Shown here piece after piece: positions 1 to 6,707 of a stretch of DNA of 14,701 nucleotides (position 1 is its first letter; each line of letters opens with the position of its first letter). Source of the stretch: JBDLSO01 sp039799445. Its GTDB lineage: Bacteria; Patescibacteriota; Minisyncoccia; Phycocordibacterales; UBA5272. The notes beneath the pieces are model-generated. The model was not told the origin of the DNA and ran no database searches. It saw only the letters and a program-made list of their open reading frames with translations. A program made the translations under genes and the position numbers. The stretch spans positions 1 to 14,701 of the forward strand of contig JBDLSO010000009.1 in NCBI GenBank assembly GCA_039799445.1, in the 5' to 3' direction.

Positions 1-558
1 CACGTGAACCGTATTTTGGAACCTTACGGTTTTCACACTGTGATTGTGACAGGGACACATTGGCGTAATTTCCTTGCACTACGGTGTAGTAGAAATGCCC
101 AGCCGGAAGCTCAAGACTTTGGACTTGCCATTGCGAAAGCAATGCAAGCAAGTGCATCAAAAGAACTTGATACAGAAGGATGGCACCTCCCCTATGTTCA
201 AGAAGAAGACCTCAGGGAAATCACTGACCCTGAAACACTTGCAAAGATATCTGCTGGACGCTGCGCTCGAGTCAGCTATCTCACTCAAGATGGGAGAAGG
301 TCATTGGATGCTGACATAACCATGTGTCGGCGGCTCCTTGAGGGAGGTCACATGTCACCTTTTGAACATCAAGCAAGGCCTAGGCGATTCAATGAACCGT
401 CTGGTGTATCTGGAAATTTGCATCCACCTTGGGCGCAACATCGAAAGCTGTTGCCTAGTGAAAACGACTTTTCGCGACTCATATCGAGTAGCGAATTAAC
501 AGAAGGATGCAGAGGAGATAATTCGCTAGCGAAGTTTATACTCTCGCTTACGAGTTAA
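1..558 (+). CDS. thyX: FAD-dependent thymidylate synthase ThyX, permuted long form, 3' part
   Basis: Makes dTMP from dUMP with methylene-tetrahydrofolate, FAD and NADPH. The frame is open from base 1 (first visible residues HVNRILEP), so the true start and the N-terminal half, where the RHRxxSxNE-type flavin motif should lie, are outside the window. The GTG at position 4 is internal. Of 185 visible residues, 1-50 match the segment that ends ordinary ThyX proteins (NRILEPYGFHTVIVT, then NFLALR and NAQPEAQ). Residues 82-124 (SAGRCARVSYL, then GGHMSPFEHQ) match the segment that begins ordinary ThyX, so the order is permuted. Residues 138-153 (SGNL, then WAQHRKLLPSE) match the usual end of the long form. 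The last ~30 residues are not recognised. The gene converges on dut and is followed by a strong terminator. The family call is from remembered motifs. Confidence 0.88.
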   Translation, partial: HVNRILEPYGFHTVIVTGTHWRNFLALRCSRNAQPEAQDFGLAIAKAMQASASKELDTEGWHLPYVQEEDLREITDPETLAKISAGRCARVSYLTQDGRRSLDADITMCRRLLEGGHMSPFEHQARPRRFNEPSGVSGNLHPPWAQHRKLLPSENDFSRLISSSELTEGCRGDNSLAKFILSLTS

Positions 559-571
559 TTATATCAATTAT

Positions 572-607
572 AAATGGTCAACAGATAGTATCTGTTGACC
601 ATTTTTT
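572..607 (+). terminator. Intrinsic terminator after thyX
   Basis: A perfect 14-bp stem (572-585 with 591-604) around a 5-nt loop runs into six T on the plus strand. It begins 13 nt after the thyX stop. On the minus strand only three T follow the stem, so termination of the converging dut transcript here would be weaker. Confidence 0.9.
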
Positions 608-659
608 ACATATTCTTTTAACTACTACGCATAATTGGAAACAATTTTACTAAAATATA

Positions 660-1079
660 CTATACTCCAGTACTTCCAAATGCTCCTTCGCCGCGGCTTG
701 TTTCACCGAGCTCAAGCACTTCTTCGACAGGCAAGAACTCAACTTTTTGTATAAGGAGTTGTGCGACTTTTTGCCCCTTTGCAAAGGTAAAATCAGCATC
801 GGACAAATTTCTGACGAGTATTTTATACTCACCTGTGTACCCTGCATCTATCACCCCACCGAGTGTTTTGATACCCTTTGAAGCAATACTACTCTTGTCC
901 CAGACCAGAGCAACATAACCTTTAGGTAGAGTCGCACAGAAGCCTGTCTGTACTGCTACCTGCTCTCCTCGTGGTACCAGAGTGTCCTCATATGCAAATA
1001 CATCGAGCCCGGCATCGCTTGAATGAGCACGTTCTGGCACTTTGGTATCTGGATATAGTTTTTTTATTTTAAATATCAT
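660..1079 (-). CDS. dut: Deoxyuridine 5'-triphosphate nucleotidohydrolase (dUTPase)
   Basis: Hydrolyses dUTP to dUMP and pyrophosphate, keeping uracil out of DNA and supplying substrate for thymidylate synthase. At 139 residues it is the usual length of a trimeric dUTPase, and the five motifs are in order: DAGLDVFA (22-29), DKSSIASKG (61-69), GGVIDAGYTGE (74-84, with the catalytic Asp at 78 and uracil-pocket Tyr at 81), GQKVAQLLI (~101-109) and the glycine-rich RGEGAFGSTG (129-138) that closes over the phosphates. Motif 2 has KSS where many homologues have RSG or RSS. The ATG overlaps the stop of the upstream P-loop gene (ATGA), so the two are translationally coupled. It sits beside dCTP deaminase and thyX, the enzymes before and after it in dTTP synthesis. 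Confidence 0.95.
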   Translation of the reverse strand: MIFKIKKLYPDTKVPERAHSSDAGLDVFAYEDTLVPRGEQVAVQTGFCATLPKGYVALVWDKSSIASKGIKTLGGVIDAGYTGEYKILVRNLSDADFTFAKGQKVAQLLIQKVEFLPVEEVLELGETSRGEGAFGSTGV

Positions 1080-1624
1080 AGTGCTACTTTTTGTGTGATT
1101 AGTTCTATTCTTTCTTGTCTACTCCCCGAGATAACAACGACTCGTATGTGATACGTTTGTACTAGTTCAAATAGTGTCTCAATAAAGTAGCGATTGATTG
1201 TATCTACATATGATACGCTTGTGTCACGAAGTGTGTCGTCTACTAGTTTCACTGCGACGGTCGTGGGTATAAAAATATAGGTATCTATATATGGAAGTGA
1301 GTCAATCATCATACGCTTTGTCTCTTCTACAAACTCCATGGTGGTGTTGCCTTCTTTGAAAGCCCACAAAGTATACATATAATTATCTATGACACATCTA
1401 TCGAGCACTGTATGTTCGTCTACGTGTACTACCTGATCATACAAAAAGTCTCTGATGTGTTTTTGTGAATCTGTATCAGTGAGTTGATTTATAGATAACT
1501 TCTTGTCAGTTACAATATCTCGATATGTTGTACTTGGTGTACTGTATTTTGGAAATGCTGCTAAAAAATCTTGTACAAAAGTTGATTTACCAGTATTCTG
1601 TGGTCCGATAACTGCGAGTTTCAT
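1076..1624 (-). CDS. NadR/AAA_28-like P-loop ATPase or kinase
   Basis: A 182-residue P-loop protein opening with a Walker A motif (GPQNTGKST, 7-15). DRCVIDNYMY (75-84) lies where small-molecule kinases carry a DR-type motif after strand 3, and LRDTSVSYVDTINRYF (~132-147) resembles the RDTD lid segment of AAA_28/NadR-type proteins. NadR-like members phosphorylate nucleosides, but the substrate here cannot be read from the sequence. The 4-nt overlap with dut and nearby dcd and thyX suggest deoxynucleotide metabolism, for example a nucleoside or nucleotide kinase; this is inference. No Shine-Dalgarno precedes the ATG. Instead TGCTATACT ends 8 nt upstream, suggesting a leaderless or nearly leaderless mRNA for this gene and dut. 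Confidence 0.8.
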   Translation of the reverse strand: MKLAVIGPQNTGKSTFVQDFLAAFPKYSTPSTTYRDIVTDKKLSINQLTDTDSQKHIRDFLYDQVVHVDEHTVLDRCVIDNYMYTLWAFKEGNTTMEFVEETKRMMIDSLPYIDTYIFIPTTVAVKLVDDTLRDTSVSYVDTINRYFIETLFELVQTYHIRVVVISGSRQERIELITQKVAL

Positions 1625-1632
1625 ATGCTAAT

Positions 1633-1641
1633 AGTATAGCA
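1633..1641 (-). promoter_or_regulatory. Extended -10 promoter, P-loop gene and dut
   Basis: TGC-TATACT on the minus strand, with 8 nt to the ATG at 1624. No -35-like hexamer is found 16-18 nt upstream, which is terminator sequence. The expected start point falls at or within about 3 nt of the ATG. Confidence 0.6.
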
Positions 1642-1651
1642 AAAAGATAAG

Positions 1652-1680
1652 AAAAAAACGCACCTATTGGGTGCGTTTTT
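1652..1680 (-). terminator. Intrinsic terminator after dCTP deaminase gene
   Basis: An 11-bp perfect stem (1654-1664 with 1670-1680), 5-nt loop, followed on the minus strand by a run of seven T. It lies between the dcd stop and the promoter of the P-loop gene, so dcd is a separate unit. The hairpin is A/T-symmetric and could also stop plus-strand transcription. Confidence 0.92.
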
Positions 1681-1690
1681 ATTTTTGAGA

Positions 1691-2800
1691 TTAAGATAGG
1701 GTTGGATGAACGGTAAATTGTTTCGGAAGTCCCGTCTGAATCTGCTTAGCATAGTTTCCAGTAAGCGCATACGAATCAGTTGCACCAACAACTTTTTCAA
1801 AGAGAAGTCTTGCTACCGGATCACCTCTTCTGAGTGTCATACCCAGTGGTGCCATTACCTCAAGAGTAATAGTCCCACTGAATCCAGGGTCAATAAACCC
1901 TGCGAAGTGCGAGAAGAATATTCCTAACCTTGTATCCATTGCTCGTATCTCTGCCGAAAGATCGACAGGCACACGAACAATTTCTTTTGTTGAAAGAAGA
2001 TAGTATTCTCCAGCTAGGAGTTCCAGGGTACCATCTTCCTCAGCATATACTGGTTCGAAATAATTGGATGGATCCACGCTACCTGCGGACACAGATAGAT
2101 CTATAGGTTCTAAATTTTCTATAGCTCTATAACCCATAAAACCTCTGGGGGGCGCGAAAACTGTCATAAAGAAAGTTCCATCCCCACTTTCAAGTGAAAG
2201 TTCTCCTTGGTTATATGGAATACCGTTTCTGCGGAGCAGAACATCATTTGTCATCAGGTGCATCTTCAGATCATCTCGCGAAAATCTTGTGTCACCAGTA
2301 AAGACTCTCAGCTGACTGAGGCATTGCCCTGTTGAGACAACTACTGGGTATACTAAAGGCTGTATAACAAGCCAAATCTCACCAGTGTATCCTCTATCTC
2401 TTTGGTCGATTGTATCGTAGCCAATACATTCATCTGAAAGGGTTCGCACCAAAACAAAGTGCCTACCAGTAGTTGATTTCGCATTGGCGTAGGCATACAT
2501 TCCTGGTGCAAAGTTAGCACTTACACTGGCAAGCGCAATATATGAGTTTCCGGGAGTCAATACAACTCCTTTTTCAACCGACAATGGTTGTGAAGCTCCC
2601 ATTTCATGCAGTAATGCACGCACAGTTTGCTTTTTTTGAGCGTTGGGTGTGAGTACTCGCTGGATTCCGTATAATTCATTTCCAATCGCTAGATCAACAG
2701 ATGCTGGGCCAATATGACTCATGTCAAAACCAACACCTGACACTAAACGATTTGCTGCAACCAAACCAGTCAGTGCATTTTTGTTTAGAACGCCTTTCAT
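1691..2800 (-). CDS. dcd: dCTP deaminase, long tandem-domain type
   Basis: Deaminates dCTP to dUTP, the first step of a dCTP to dTMP route. It is 369 residues, about twice the ordinary enzyme, and contains two dUTPase/dCTP-deaminase-like folds, matching the long DCD family (Pfam PF06559 from memory). The N-terminal copy has HIGPASVDLAIG (29-40), KSTTGR (108-113) and a QRDRGYTGEIWL segment (133-144). The C-terminal copy has FIDPGFSGTITLEV (302-315) and GDPVARLLFE (326-335). The Glu of the TLE motif (314), which matches the catalytic Glu of ordinary enzymes, is only in the second copy, and the Ser/Arg motif is clearest in the first. AGGAG 6 nt before the ATG supports the start. No convincing promoter hexamers were found between the rplK terminator and the gene. 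Confidence 0.87.
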   Translation of the reverse strand: MKGVLNKNALTGLVAANRLVSGVGFDMSHIGPASVDLAIGNELYGIQRVLTPNAQKKQTVRALLHEMGASQPLSVEKGVVLTPGNSYIALASVSANFAPGMYAYANAKSTTGRHFVLVRTLSDECIGYDTIDQRDRGYTGEIWLVIQPLVYPVVVSTGQCLSQLRVFTGDTRFSRDDLKMHLMTNDVLLRRNGIPYNQGELSLESGDGTFFMTVFAPPRGFMGYRAIENLEPIDLSVSAGSVDPSNYFEPVYAEEDGTLELLAGEYYLLSTKEIVRVPVDLSAEIRAMDTRLGIFFSHFAGFIDPGFSGTITLEVMAPLGMTLRRGDPVARLLFEKVVGATDSYALTGNYAKQIQTGLPKQFTVHPTLS

Positions 2801-2879
2801 TTCATTCTCCTTTTTGAGAAAGTTACAATTTATGCAAAAGTCTTTACTTTAGCATTTCCGTACCGAGCATAGCATACAA

Positions 2880-2915
2880 AAAAGAAAATCACCAGCTGGG
2901 TGGTGATTTTCTTTT
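2880..2915 (-). terminator. Intrinsic terminator after rplK
   Basis: A perfect 15-bp stem (2880-2894 with 2901-2915) with a 6-nt loop. On the minus strand its descending arm ends TTTTCTTTT and runs on into T-rich sequence. It begins 8 nt after the rplK stop and closes the secE-nusG-rplK region where rplA would usually follow. Confidence 0.92.
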
Positions 2916-2923
2916 GAAAGTGT

Positions 2924-3343
2924 TTAGTCTACAATCTTTATACCCATTGAGCGGGCAGAGCCTGCAATGATTTTCATTGCTTGATCAACCGAGTGAGCGT
3001 TTAGGTCTACCATTTTCTCAGTTGCAATAGAACGGAGTTGTGCGGTTGTCATTTTACCCGCATTTCCTGTTTTACTATTTCCTTTGCTAACACCTGCCTC
3101 TGCTTTGATAAGGGTACTAGTGATAGGAGTTTTGACATCATACTCATATGTACGATCTTCAAATACTCTTATTTTAACACCAAGTAAACCTTTCTTGTCA
3201 CGAGTATCGGTGTTAAATTTGTTCACAAAGTCTCCAATATTAACACCCGCTTGTCCAAGTGCTGGTCCAAGTGGTGGAGCAGGAGTTGCTTTGCCTGCTT
3301 CTATCTTTACTTTGATGTTTTTTGTAATTTTTTTATCTGCCAT
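2924..3343 (-). CDS. rplK: 50S ribosomal protein L11 (uL11)
   Basis: Binds 23S rRNA in the GTPase-associated centre, where EF-G acts. The 139 residues cover the full family length. The N-terminal domain carries the proline-rich APPLGPALGQAGVNIGDF (22-39), and the C-terminal rRNA-binding domain has the typical AGSARSMGIKI ending. The gene follows nusG by 81 nt and appears to have its own promoter (3377-3405). No Shine-Dalgarno is visible before the ATG. It is followed by a terminator, not rplA, consistent with the L1-less Parcubacteria. Confidence 0.98.
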   Translation of the reverse strand: MADKKITKNIKVKIEAGKATPAPPLGPALGQAGVNIGDFVNKFNTDTRDKKGLLGVKIRVFEDRTYEYDVKTPITSTLIKAEAGVSKGNSKTGNAGKMTTAQLRSIATEKMVDLNAHSVDQAMKIIAGSARSMGIKIVD

Positions 3344-3376
3344 ATTGTTCTAATAGTTTTTCTATATGATTAAAGG

Positions 3377-3405
3377 AGTATACACTATTTGGAGCTTTTT
3401 GTCCA
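3377..3405 (-). promoter_or_regulatory. Candidate rplK promoter
   Basis: On the minus strand TGGACA (3400-3405), a 17-nt spacer and TATACT (3377-3382) lie in the nusG-rplK gap. Each hexamer matches consensus at five of six positions. The predicted leader is about 26 nt. It would let L11 be made independently of secE-nusG. Confidence 0.6.
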
Positions 3406-3424
3406 ACTTGGATTTTGAATAATG

Positions 3425-3970
3425 TTATAGCTTTCGTACTTGCAGAAAGTCGAGTTCTACTGGCGTTTCGCGTCCGAACATCGCGACGAGTACTTTCACC
3501 TTACCCCTTGCGGTGTCTACTTCCTCTACTCTTCCCTCAAAGTCTTTGAATGGCCCGTCAGTCACGATAACTACTTCACCTTGTACAAGCTCTATTTGAT
3601 GTACAGCATCTCCTCCTTGCATTTTGTGTAGCAAAGTTTCTACTTCGTCTGGTCGTAGCGGTACTGGCTGTGTTCCTGCACCGACAAATCCAGTTACTCG
3701 TGGTGTATTTCGCACTACATACCATGAGTCGTCGTCTACTATCATATCGACAAGTACATATCCAGGAAAAGTCTTTTCTTCTATTTCTACACGCTTTGAC
3801 CCTTTGATTTTAATTTTTTTCTCTGTCGGTACTACTACGTCAAATATCTTTTCTTGCATATCTTGTGACTCAATACGCTGTTTGAGATTACGCATTACTG
3901 CATTTTCGTATCCAGAATACGTATGTATCGCATACCAATTTCTTTCACCTGTTGATTCTTGTTTTGCCAT
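3425..3970 (-). CDS. nusG: Transcription termination/antitermination factor NusG
   Basis: Elongation factor that binds the RNA polymerase clamp and links it to Rho or to ribosomal protein S10. At 181 residues it is close to the standard length. The NGN domain spans about 11-115 (NWYAIHTYSGYENAV near the start; FPGYVLVDM and TPRVTGFVG in the core). The KOW domain follows from about 128, with GEVVIVTDGPFKDFEGRV. It is preceded by secE across a 51-nt gap, the standard bacterial pair. No Shine-Dalgarno precedes the ATG. Confidence 0.98.
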   Translation of the reverse strand: MAKQESTGERNWYAIHTYSGYENAVMRNLKQRIESQDMQEKIFDVVVPTEKKIKIKGSKRVEIEEKTFPGYVLVDMIVDDDSWYVVRNTPRVTGFVGAGTQPVPLRPDEVETLLHKMQGGDAVHQIELVQGEVVIVTDGPFKDFEGRVEEVDTARGKVKVLVAMFGRETPVELDFLQVRKL

Positions 3971-4021
3971 ATGTGTATATACAGCTCTATATCCGTACCA
4001 AGTCGAATACAGAGTGGAAAA

Positions 4022-4204
4022 TTATTTTACTAAAAGTTTTGTGAGTCCAAGCTCAAGACCAAAATCGAAACCACCAATCATATAAGCTACGAGTAGTGAA
4101 ATAAGAGCAACAGCAATGGTGTAGTACAATACCTGTTTTGAATTAATCCAGGTAACGTGCTTCATCTCTGCTTGTACTTGTTTTAAGAAAGTTATAAATG
4201 GCAT
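4022..4204 (-). CDS. secE: Preprotein translocase subunit SecE
   Basis: Small essential subunit of the SecYEG channel. At 60 residues it is the minimal form. An amphipathic N-terminal helix with the family pattern FLKQVQAEMKHVTW (6-19) is followed by one membrane segment (about 27-46, YYTIAVALISLLVAYMIGG). It is paired with nusG downstream. Its promoter (4243-4271) lies on the far side of a terminator-like hairpin that ends about 10 nt before the ATG, so the hairpin would be in its short leader. Confidence 0.95.
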   Translation of the reverse strand: MPFITFLKQVQAEMKHVTWINSKQVLYYTIAVALISLLVAYMIGGFDFGLELGLTKLLVK

Positions 4205-4214
4205 ATATTATTTG

Positions 4215-4237
4215 AAAAACCGCCCTCAGGGGCTTTT
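4215..4237 (-). terminator. Terminator-like hairpin between ligase gene and secE
   Basis: On the minus strand AAAA-GCCC-CTGA-GGGC-GG-TTTTT: a GCCC/GGGC stem with a 4-nt loop, extended by A/T pairs across a GG bulge, and ending in five T (4215-4219). It can terminate the upstream O-antigen-ligase transcript. It also falls at the predicted 5' end of the secE mRNA, so it may act in both roles. The stem is shorter and less regular than the other terminators in this window. Confidence 0.7.
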
Positions 4238-4242
4238 CGTAT

Positions 4243-4271
4243 ATAGTACTAGAAATGAACTTCAAAGTCAA
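4243..4271 (-). promoter_or_regulatory. Candidate secE-nusG promoter
   Basis: Minus-strand TTGACT (4266-4271, five of six consensus), a 17-nt spacer and TACTAT (4243-4248, four of six). The predicted start is near 4236, giving a leader of about 32 nt made almost entirely of the hairpin at 4216-4237. Confidence 0.65.
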
Positions 4272-4313
4272 TCAGCCACTTTTCCTGATACCATTTTATC
4301 TATGAATCAATTA

Positions 4314-6410
4314 TTATTGTGTTTTCTCCAAAAGCTCTTTTTCGAATTGAGGATATATTTCAAGAAATCTCTCTTGTGCAGCACGAAGTCTCAATTGATC
4401 CTTTTTTTCTTTATAAAAAGCAATTTCTGTAAGTATGCTTTCCTGACTGTTTTTATTTTGTGCTATTGTTTCCTTCCATACTGTTTCAACTTCTCCATAT
4501 AATTTTTGCTCATACAATATATGTGCGAGAATGACAGCTGCTCGAATGCTTCGAGGACTCAGAGTATGTGATGTACGTGCTGCTTGCTGCGCTTTTGCTA
4601 TTTTAGTATTTTGGTCTATATCAGATGCAAGATATACTTGTGCGAGGTCCGCCCATAAAAGTGTTTTGCGAGGTGTACGTTTTAGAGCCTCTTCATAATA
4701 CGGCACTGCTGCTCTATATCCACCAAGTGACGCAAGGAAGCTAGCCATGATAGTAGCTTGTCTTGGGTTTGCACTATCTCTCGCTATCTCTGCATCAAAT
4801 ATATTTTGAGCAAAAGTATATATATTGTTTTTTTGTATATCGGTTGCATTTGAATTGAGAACCATATTAACCAGTGTCAGCAAATGCTCATTTGCCTCTG
4901 TATTACCATATAAAACTGGTTTGGTCATTTGTGTTGATATATCTATTACTTGTTCAATAGTTTTATCTTGCTGCGTATCAAACATCTGTATGATAGCTCT
5001 GTTGAGAGCGTGTGGTTTGTACACTATATGGTACAAGACAATCGACATACTTATTGCTGTTATTGCAAACACAACATATACAGTACTGGTTACTTTTCTT
5101 TTGCTATATGCTATTTTTGTTATTCTAGTATCTGTATGTATATAAGCAAATAAAGCAAAAAAACTAATATAACTAATCAGGTTATCAAATACAATGATAT
5201 TGTGTATAAAATATGTTACCAATAATCCCAATAACAATGCTTGCTCTGTATTCGAAAAACGTGAATGCCTGTTGGTGATAATACTATATATACTGACACC
5301 ATACAGTGAGAGGTATGCAAGCAATCCTAATACTCCAGCTGCTATGAGCCAATCAAAGAATACATTGTGAGACCTGTCAAACCACTGTTCTTGGTCGAAC
5401 ATTTCTGGATTATAGTGTTTGGCAAATACGTATCCAAAATTATCTTGTCCCCATCCTAGTATTGGTCTTTCTTTGACACCTTCAAAACTCATTTGCCATA
5501 TCATGATACGCGAACGAACTGTTTGCTCACCAAGCTCAATATCTGCAAGACGTTTGAGTGTAGGATTATTTTGAACAAATGCTGTTTCTTTTATAGAAAT
5601 AAACAAAAAGAATACTGTTGCAAATAGTGCTATCCCTATGAGGCTTATATTTCTTACTTTCTGATTGCTTCTATTTTTCCAAAGTATCCACAATAATACG
5701 ACTCCCAGTCCAGCTACTAGTCCAAGTATAGTCCCTCTGGTCTGTGTTTGCCATAGAACAAACAAATGTAGCAATGCAATACCTATGTATACCACTTTGG
5801 CTATACTTATGGTTTTTTTTACTTTTATCTTTGCTGCGAGTATGAGTGCAATGAAAACATTGAATGCAGAATAAATTGCTAAATAGGCTGGGTTACCGAG
5901 CGTCGCAGCGAGTCTTCTTCCGACTGCTTCTCCTGCTGCCAATTTTGCATTGATAGTCGTGTATTCTCCTATTGAGTATAGTAAAACACAGACTCCTGCT
6001 GCCAATTGAATCTGCAAAGCTCTTCTCCATTCTATTTCTGTAAGTCTAAGCGAAAGTAGTATGAGAGTAAGGACAAATAAATGTATATGAGTGACAAATC
6101 CTTCCATACGTTCAAAGTTGCTCCATAGTGAATTACTAGGATTAACTCCAAACATGTCTGCACAAAATAGAATTGCTATAAAAGCACCGTACAACAAAAG
6201 AGCGTTTGATTTCTTTGGTCTGTATTCTGGTACTGCAATTGCAAGTGGAATATACAATACCAACATAAGTTCCACCAAAGTGCGGAATGCAAATCCTTTA
6301 CCAGTGATGAAAGGAAAAAGGAGTTCTCCTGATACATATAATACTAAAAATGGAATGAAGGCTGCGAGCAGTAATATACTACTACGCGAAAATGTTGCAA
6401 ATGATTTCAT
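4314..6410 (-). CDS. O-antigen ligase family membrane protein with C-terminal TPR domain
   Basis: Polytopic membrane glycosyltransferase of the WaaL/Wzy (Wzy_C) superfamily, which transfers or polymerises lipid-linked glycans at the outer face of the membrane. It has 698 residues. The first ~460 are dominated by about a dozen hydrophobic segments. Family landmarks are GNPAYLA (172-178), QTQTRG (221-226) before a membrane helix, and the large periplasmic loop with R300/R301, RPILGWGQDNFGYVF (315-329) and RSHNVFFDWL (346-355). The Arg and His of these motifs match those important in characterised ligases. After the last helix (~445-463) a soluble region follows. From about residue 540 it is helical and TPR-like (YRAAVPYYEEALKRTP, then LWADLAQVYLA). 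Which glycan it handles is unknown. TGATATACT ends 7 nt before the ATG, with no Shine-Dalgarno. Confidence 0.9.
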   Translation of the reverse strand: MKSFATFSRSSILLLAAFIPFLVLYVSGELLFPFITGKGFAFRTLVELMLVLYIPLAIAVPEYRPKKSNALLLYGAFIAILFCADMFGVNPSNSLWSNFERMEGFVTHIHLFVLTLILLSLRLTEIEWRRALQIQLAAGVCVLLYSIGEYTTINAKLAAGEAVGRRLAATLGNPAYLAIYSAFNVFIALILAAKIKVKKTISIAKVVYIGIALLHLFVLWQTQTRGTILGLVAGLGVVLLWILWKNRSNQKVRNISLIGIALFATVFFLFISIKETAFVQNNPTLKRLADIELGEQTVRSRIMIWQMSFEGVKERPILGWGQDNFGYVFAKHYNPEMFDQEQWFDRSHNVFFDWLIAAGVLGLLAYLSLYGVSIYSIITNRHSRFSNTEQALLLGLLVTYFIHNIIVFDNLISYISFFALFAYIHTDTRITKIAYSKRKVTSTVYVVFAITAISMSIVLYHIVYKPHALNRAIIQMFDTQQDKTIEQVIDISTQMTKPVLYGNTEANEHLLTLVNMVLNSNATDIQKNNIYTFAQNIFDAEIARDSANPRQATIMASFLASLGGYRAAVPYYEEALKRTPRKTLLWADLAQVYLASDIDQNTKIAKAQQAARTSHTLSPRSIRAAVILAHILYEQKLYGEVETVWKETIAQNKNSQESILTEIAFYKEKKDQLRLRAAQERFLEIYPQFEKELLEKTQ

Positions 6411-6417
6411 AGAAAGT

Positions 6418-6426
6418 AGTATATCA
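6418..6426 (-). promoter_or_regulatory. Extended -10 promoter, O-antigen ligase gene
   Basis: TGA-TATACT on the minus strand, 7 nt before the ATG at 6410 and just after the rpsR terminator. There is no good -35. It predicts a leaderless mRNA. Confidence 0.6.
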
Positions 6427-6447
6427 GATTTTGCTTTCTGTTACACG

Positions 6448-6474
6448 AAAAAAGCCGGTACATCCGGCTTTTTT
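6448..6474 (-). terminator. Intrinsic terminator after rpsR
   Basis: An 11-bp perfect stem AAAAAAGCCGG/CCGGCTTTTTT (6448-6458 with 6464-6474) with a 5-nt loop. The outer edge touches the rpsR stop codon. It ends the rpsF-ssb-rpsR unit, with no rplI. Confidence 0.93.
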
Positions 6475-6677
6475 TATCGTGCTACATATGGAAGTAGTCC
6501 TATGAAGCGTGATCTCTTTACCGCTTGTGAAAGCTTTCTTTGGTTTTTTGAAGTCACACCAGTTTTACGGCGTGAAAGCATGCGACCGTGAGGGTTAAGA
6601 AACTTTTTTAATATATCAACATCTTTATAATCGATGTGTTTGATATTATTTTGTGTGAAGTAACATTGTTTTGTCAT
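6474..6677 (-). CDS. rpsR: 30S ribosomal protein S18 (bS18)
   Basis: Small-subunit platform protein that pairs with S6. The 67 residues include the family core DYKDVDILKKFLNPHGRMLS (16-35) and KRSRFIGLLPYV (54-65). It is the third gene of rpsF-ssb-rpsR but is separated from ssb by an unusually long 210-nt spacer filled with hairpins. No Shine-Dalgarno sequence precedes the ATG. The stop codon lies in the terminator. Confidence 0.97.
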   Translation of the reverse strand: MTKQCYFTQNNIKHIDYKDVDILKKFLNPHGRMLSRRKTGVTSKNQRKLSQAVKRSRFIGLLPYVAR

Positions 6678-6707
6678 ATGTGTGTGTTGTGCTTGTAATG
6701 CGACCTG

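Noticed and set aside
572..607. Terminator hairpin as an attachment site or protein-binding palindrome
   Set aside because: The 5-nt loop and six-T run directly after a stop codon are fully explained by intrinsic termination.
2827..2840. A near-identical 13-14 nt string (AATTTATGCAAAA) before both dcd (2827-2839) and rpsF (8102-8114)
   Set aside because: In rpsF it lies in the promoter spacer, but the dcd copy has no matching -10, and two AT-rich matches are weak evidence for a shared operator.
6091..6591. Long plus-strand frame (166 residues) opposite the ligase gene and rpsR
   Set aside because: Shadow of two well-supported minus-strand genes and a terminator; no family resemblance.
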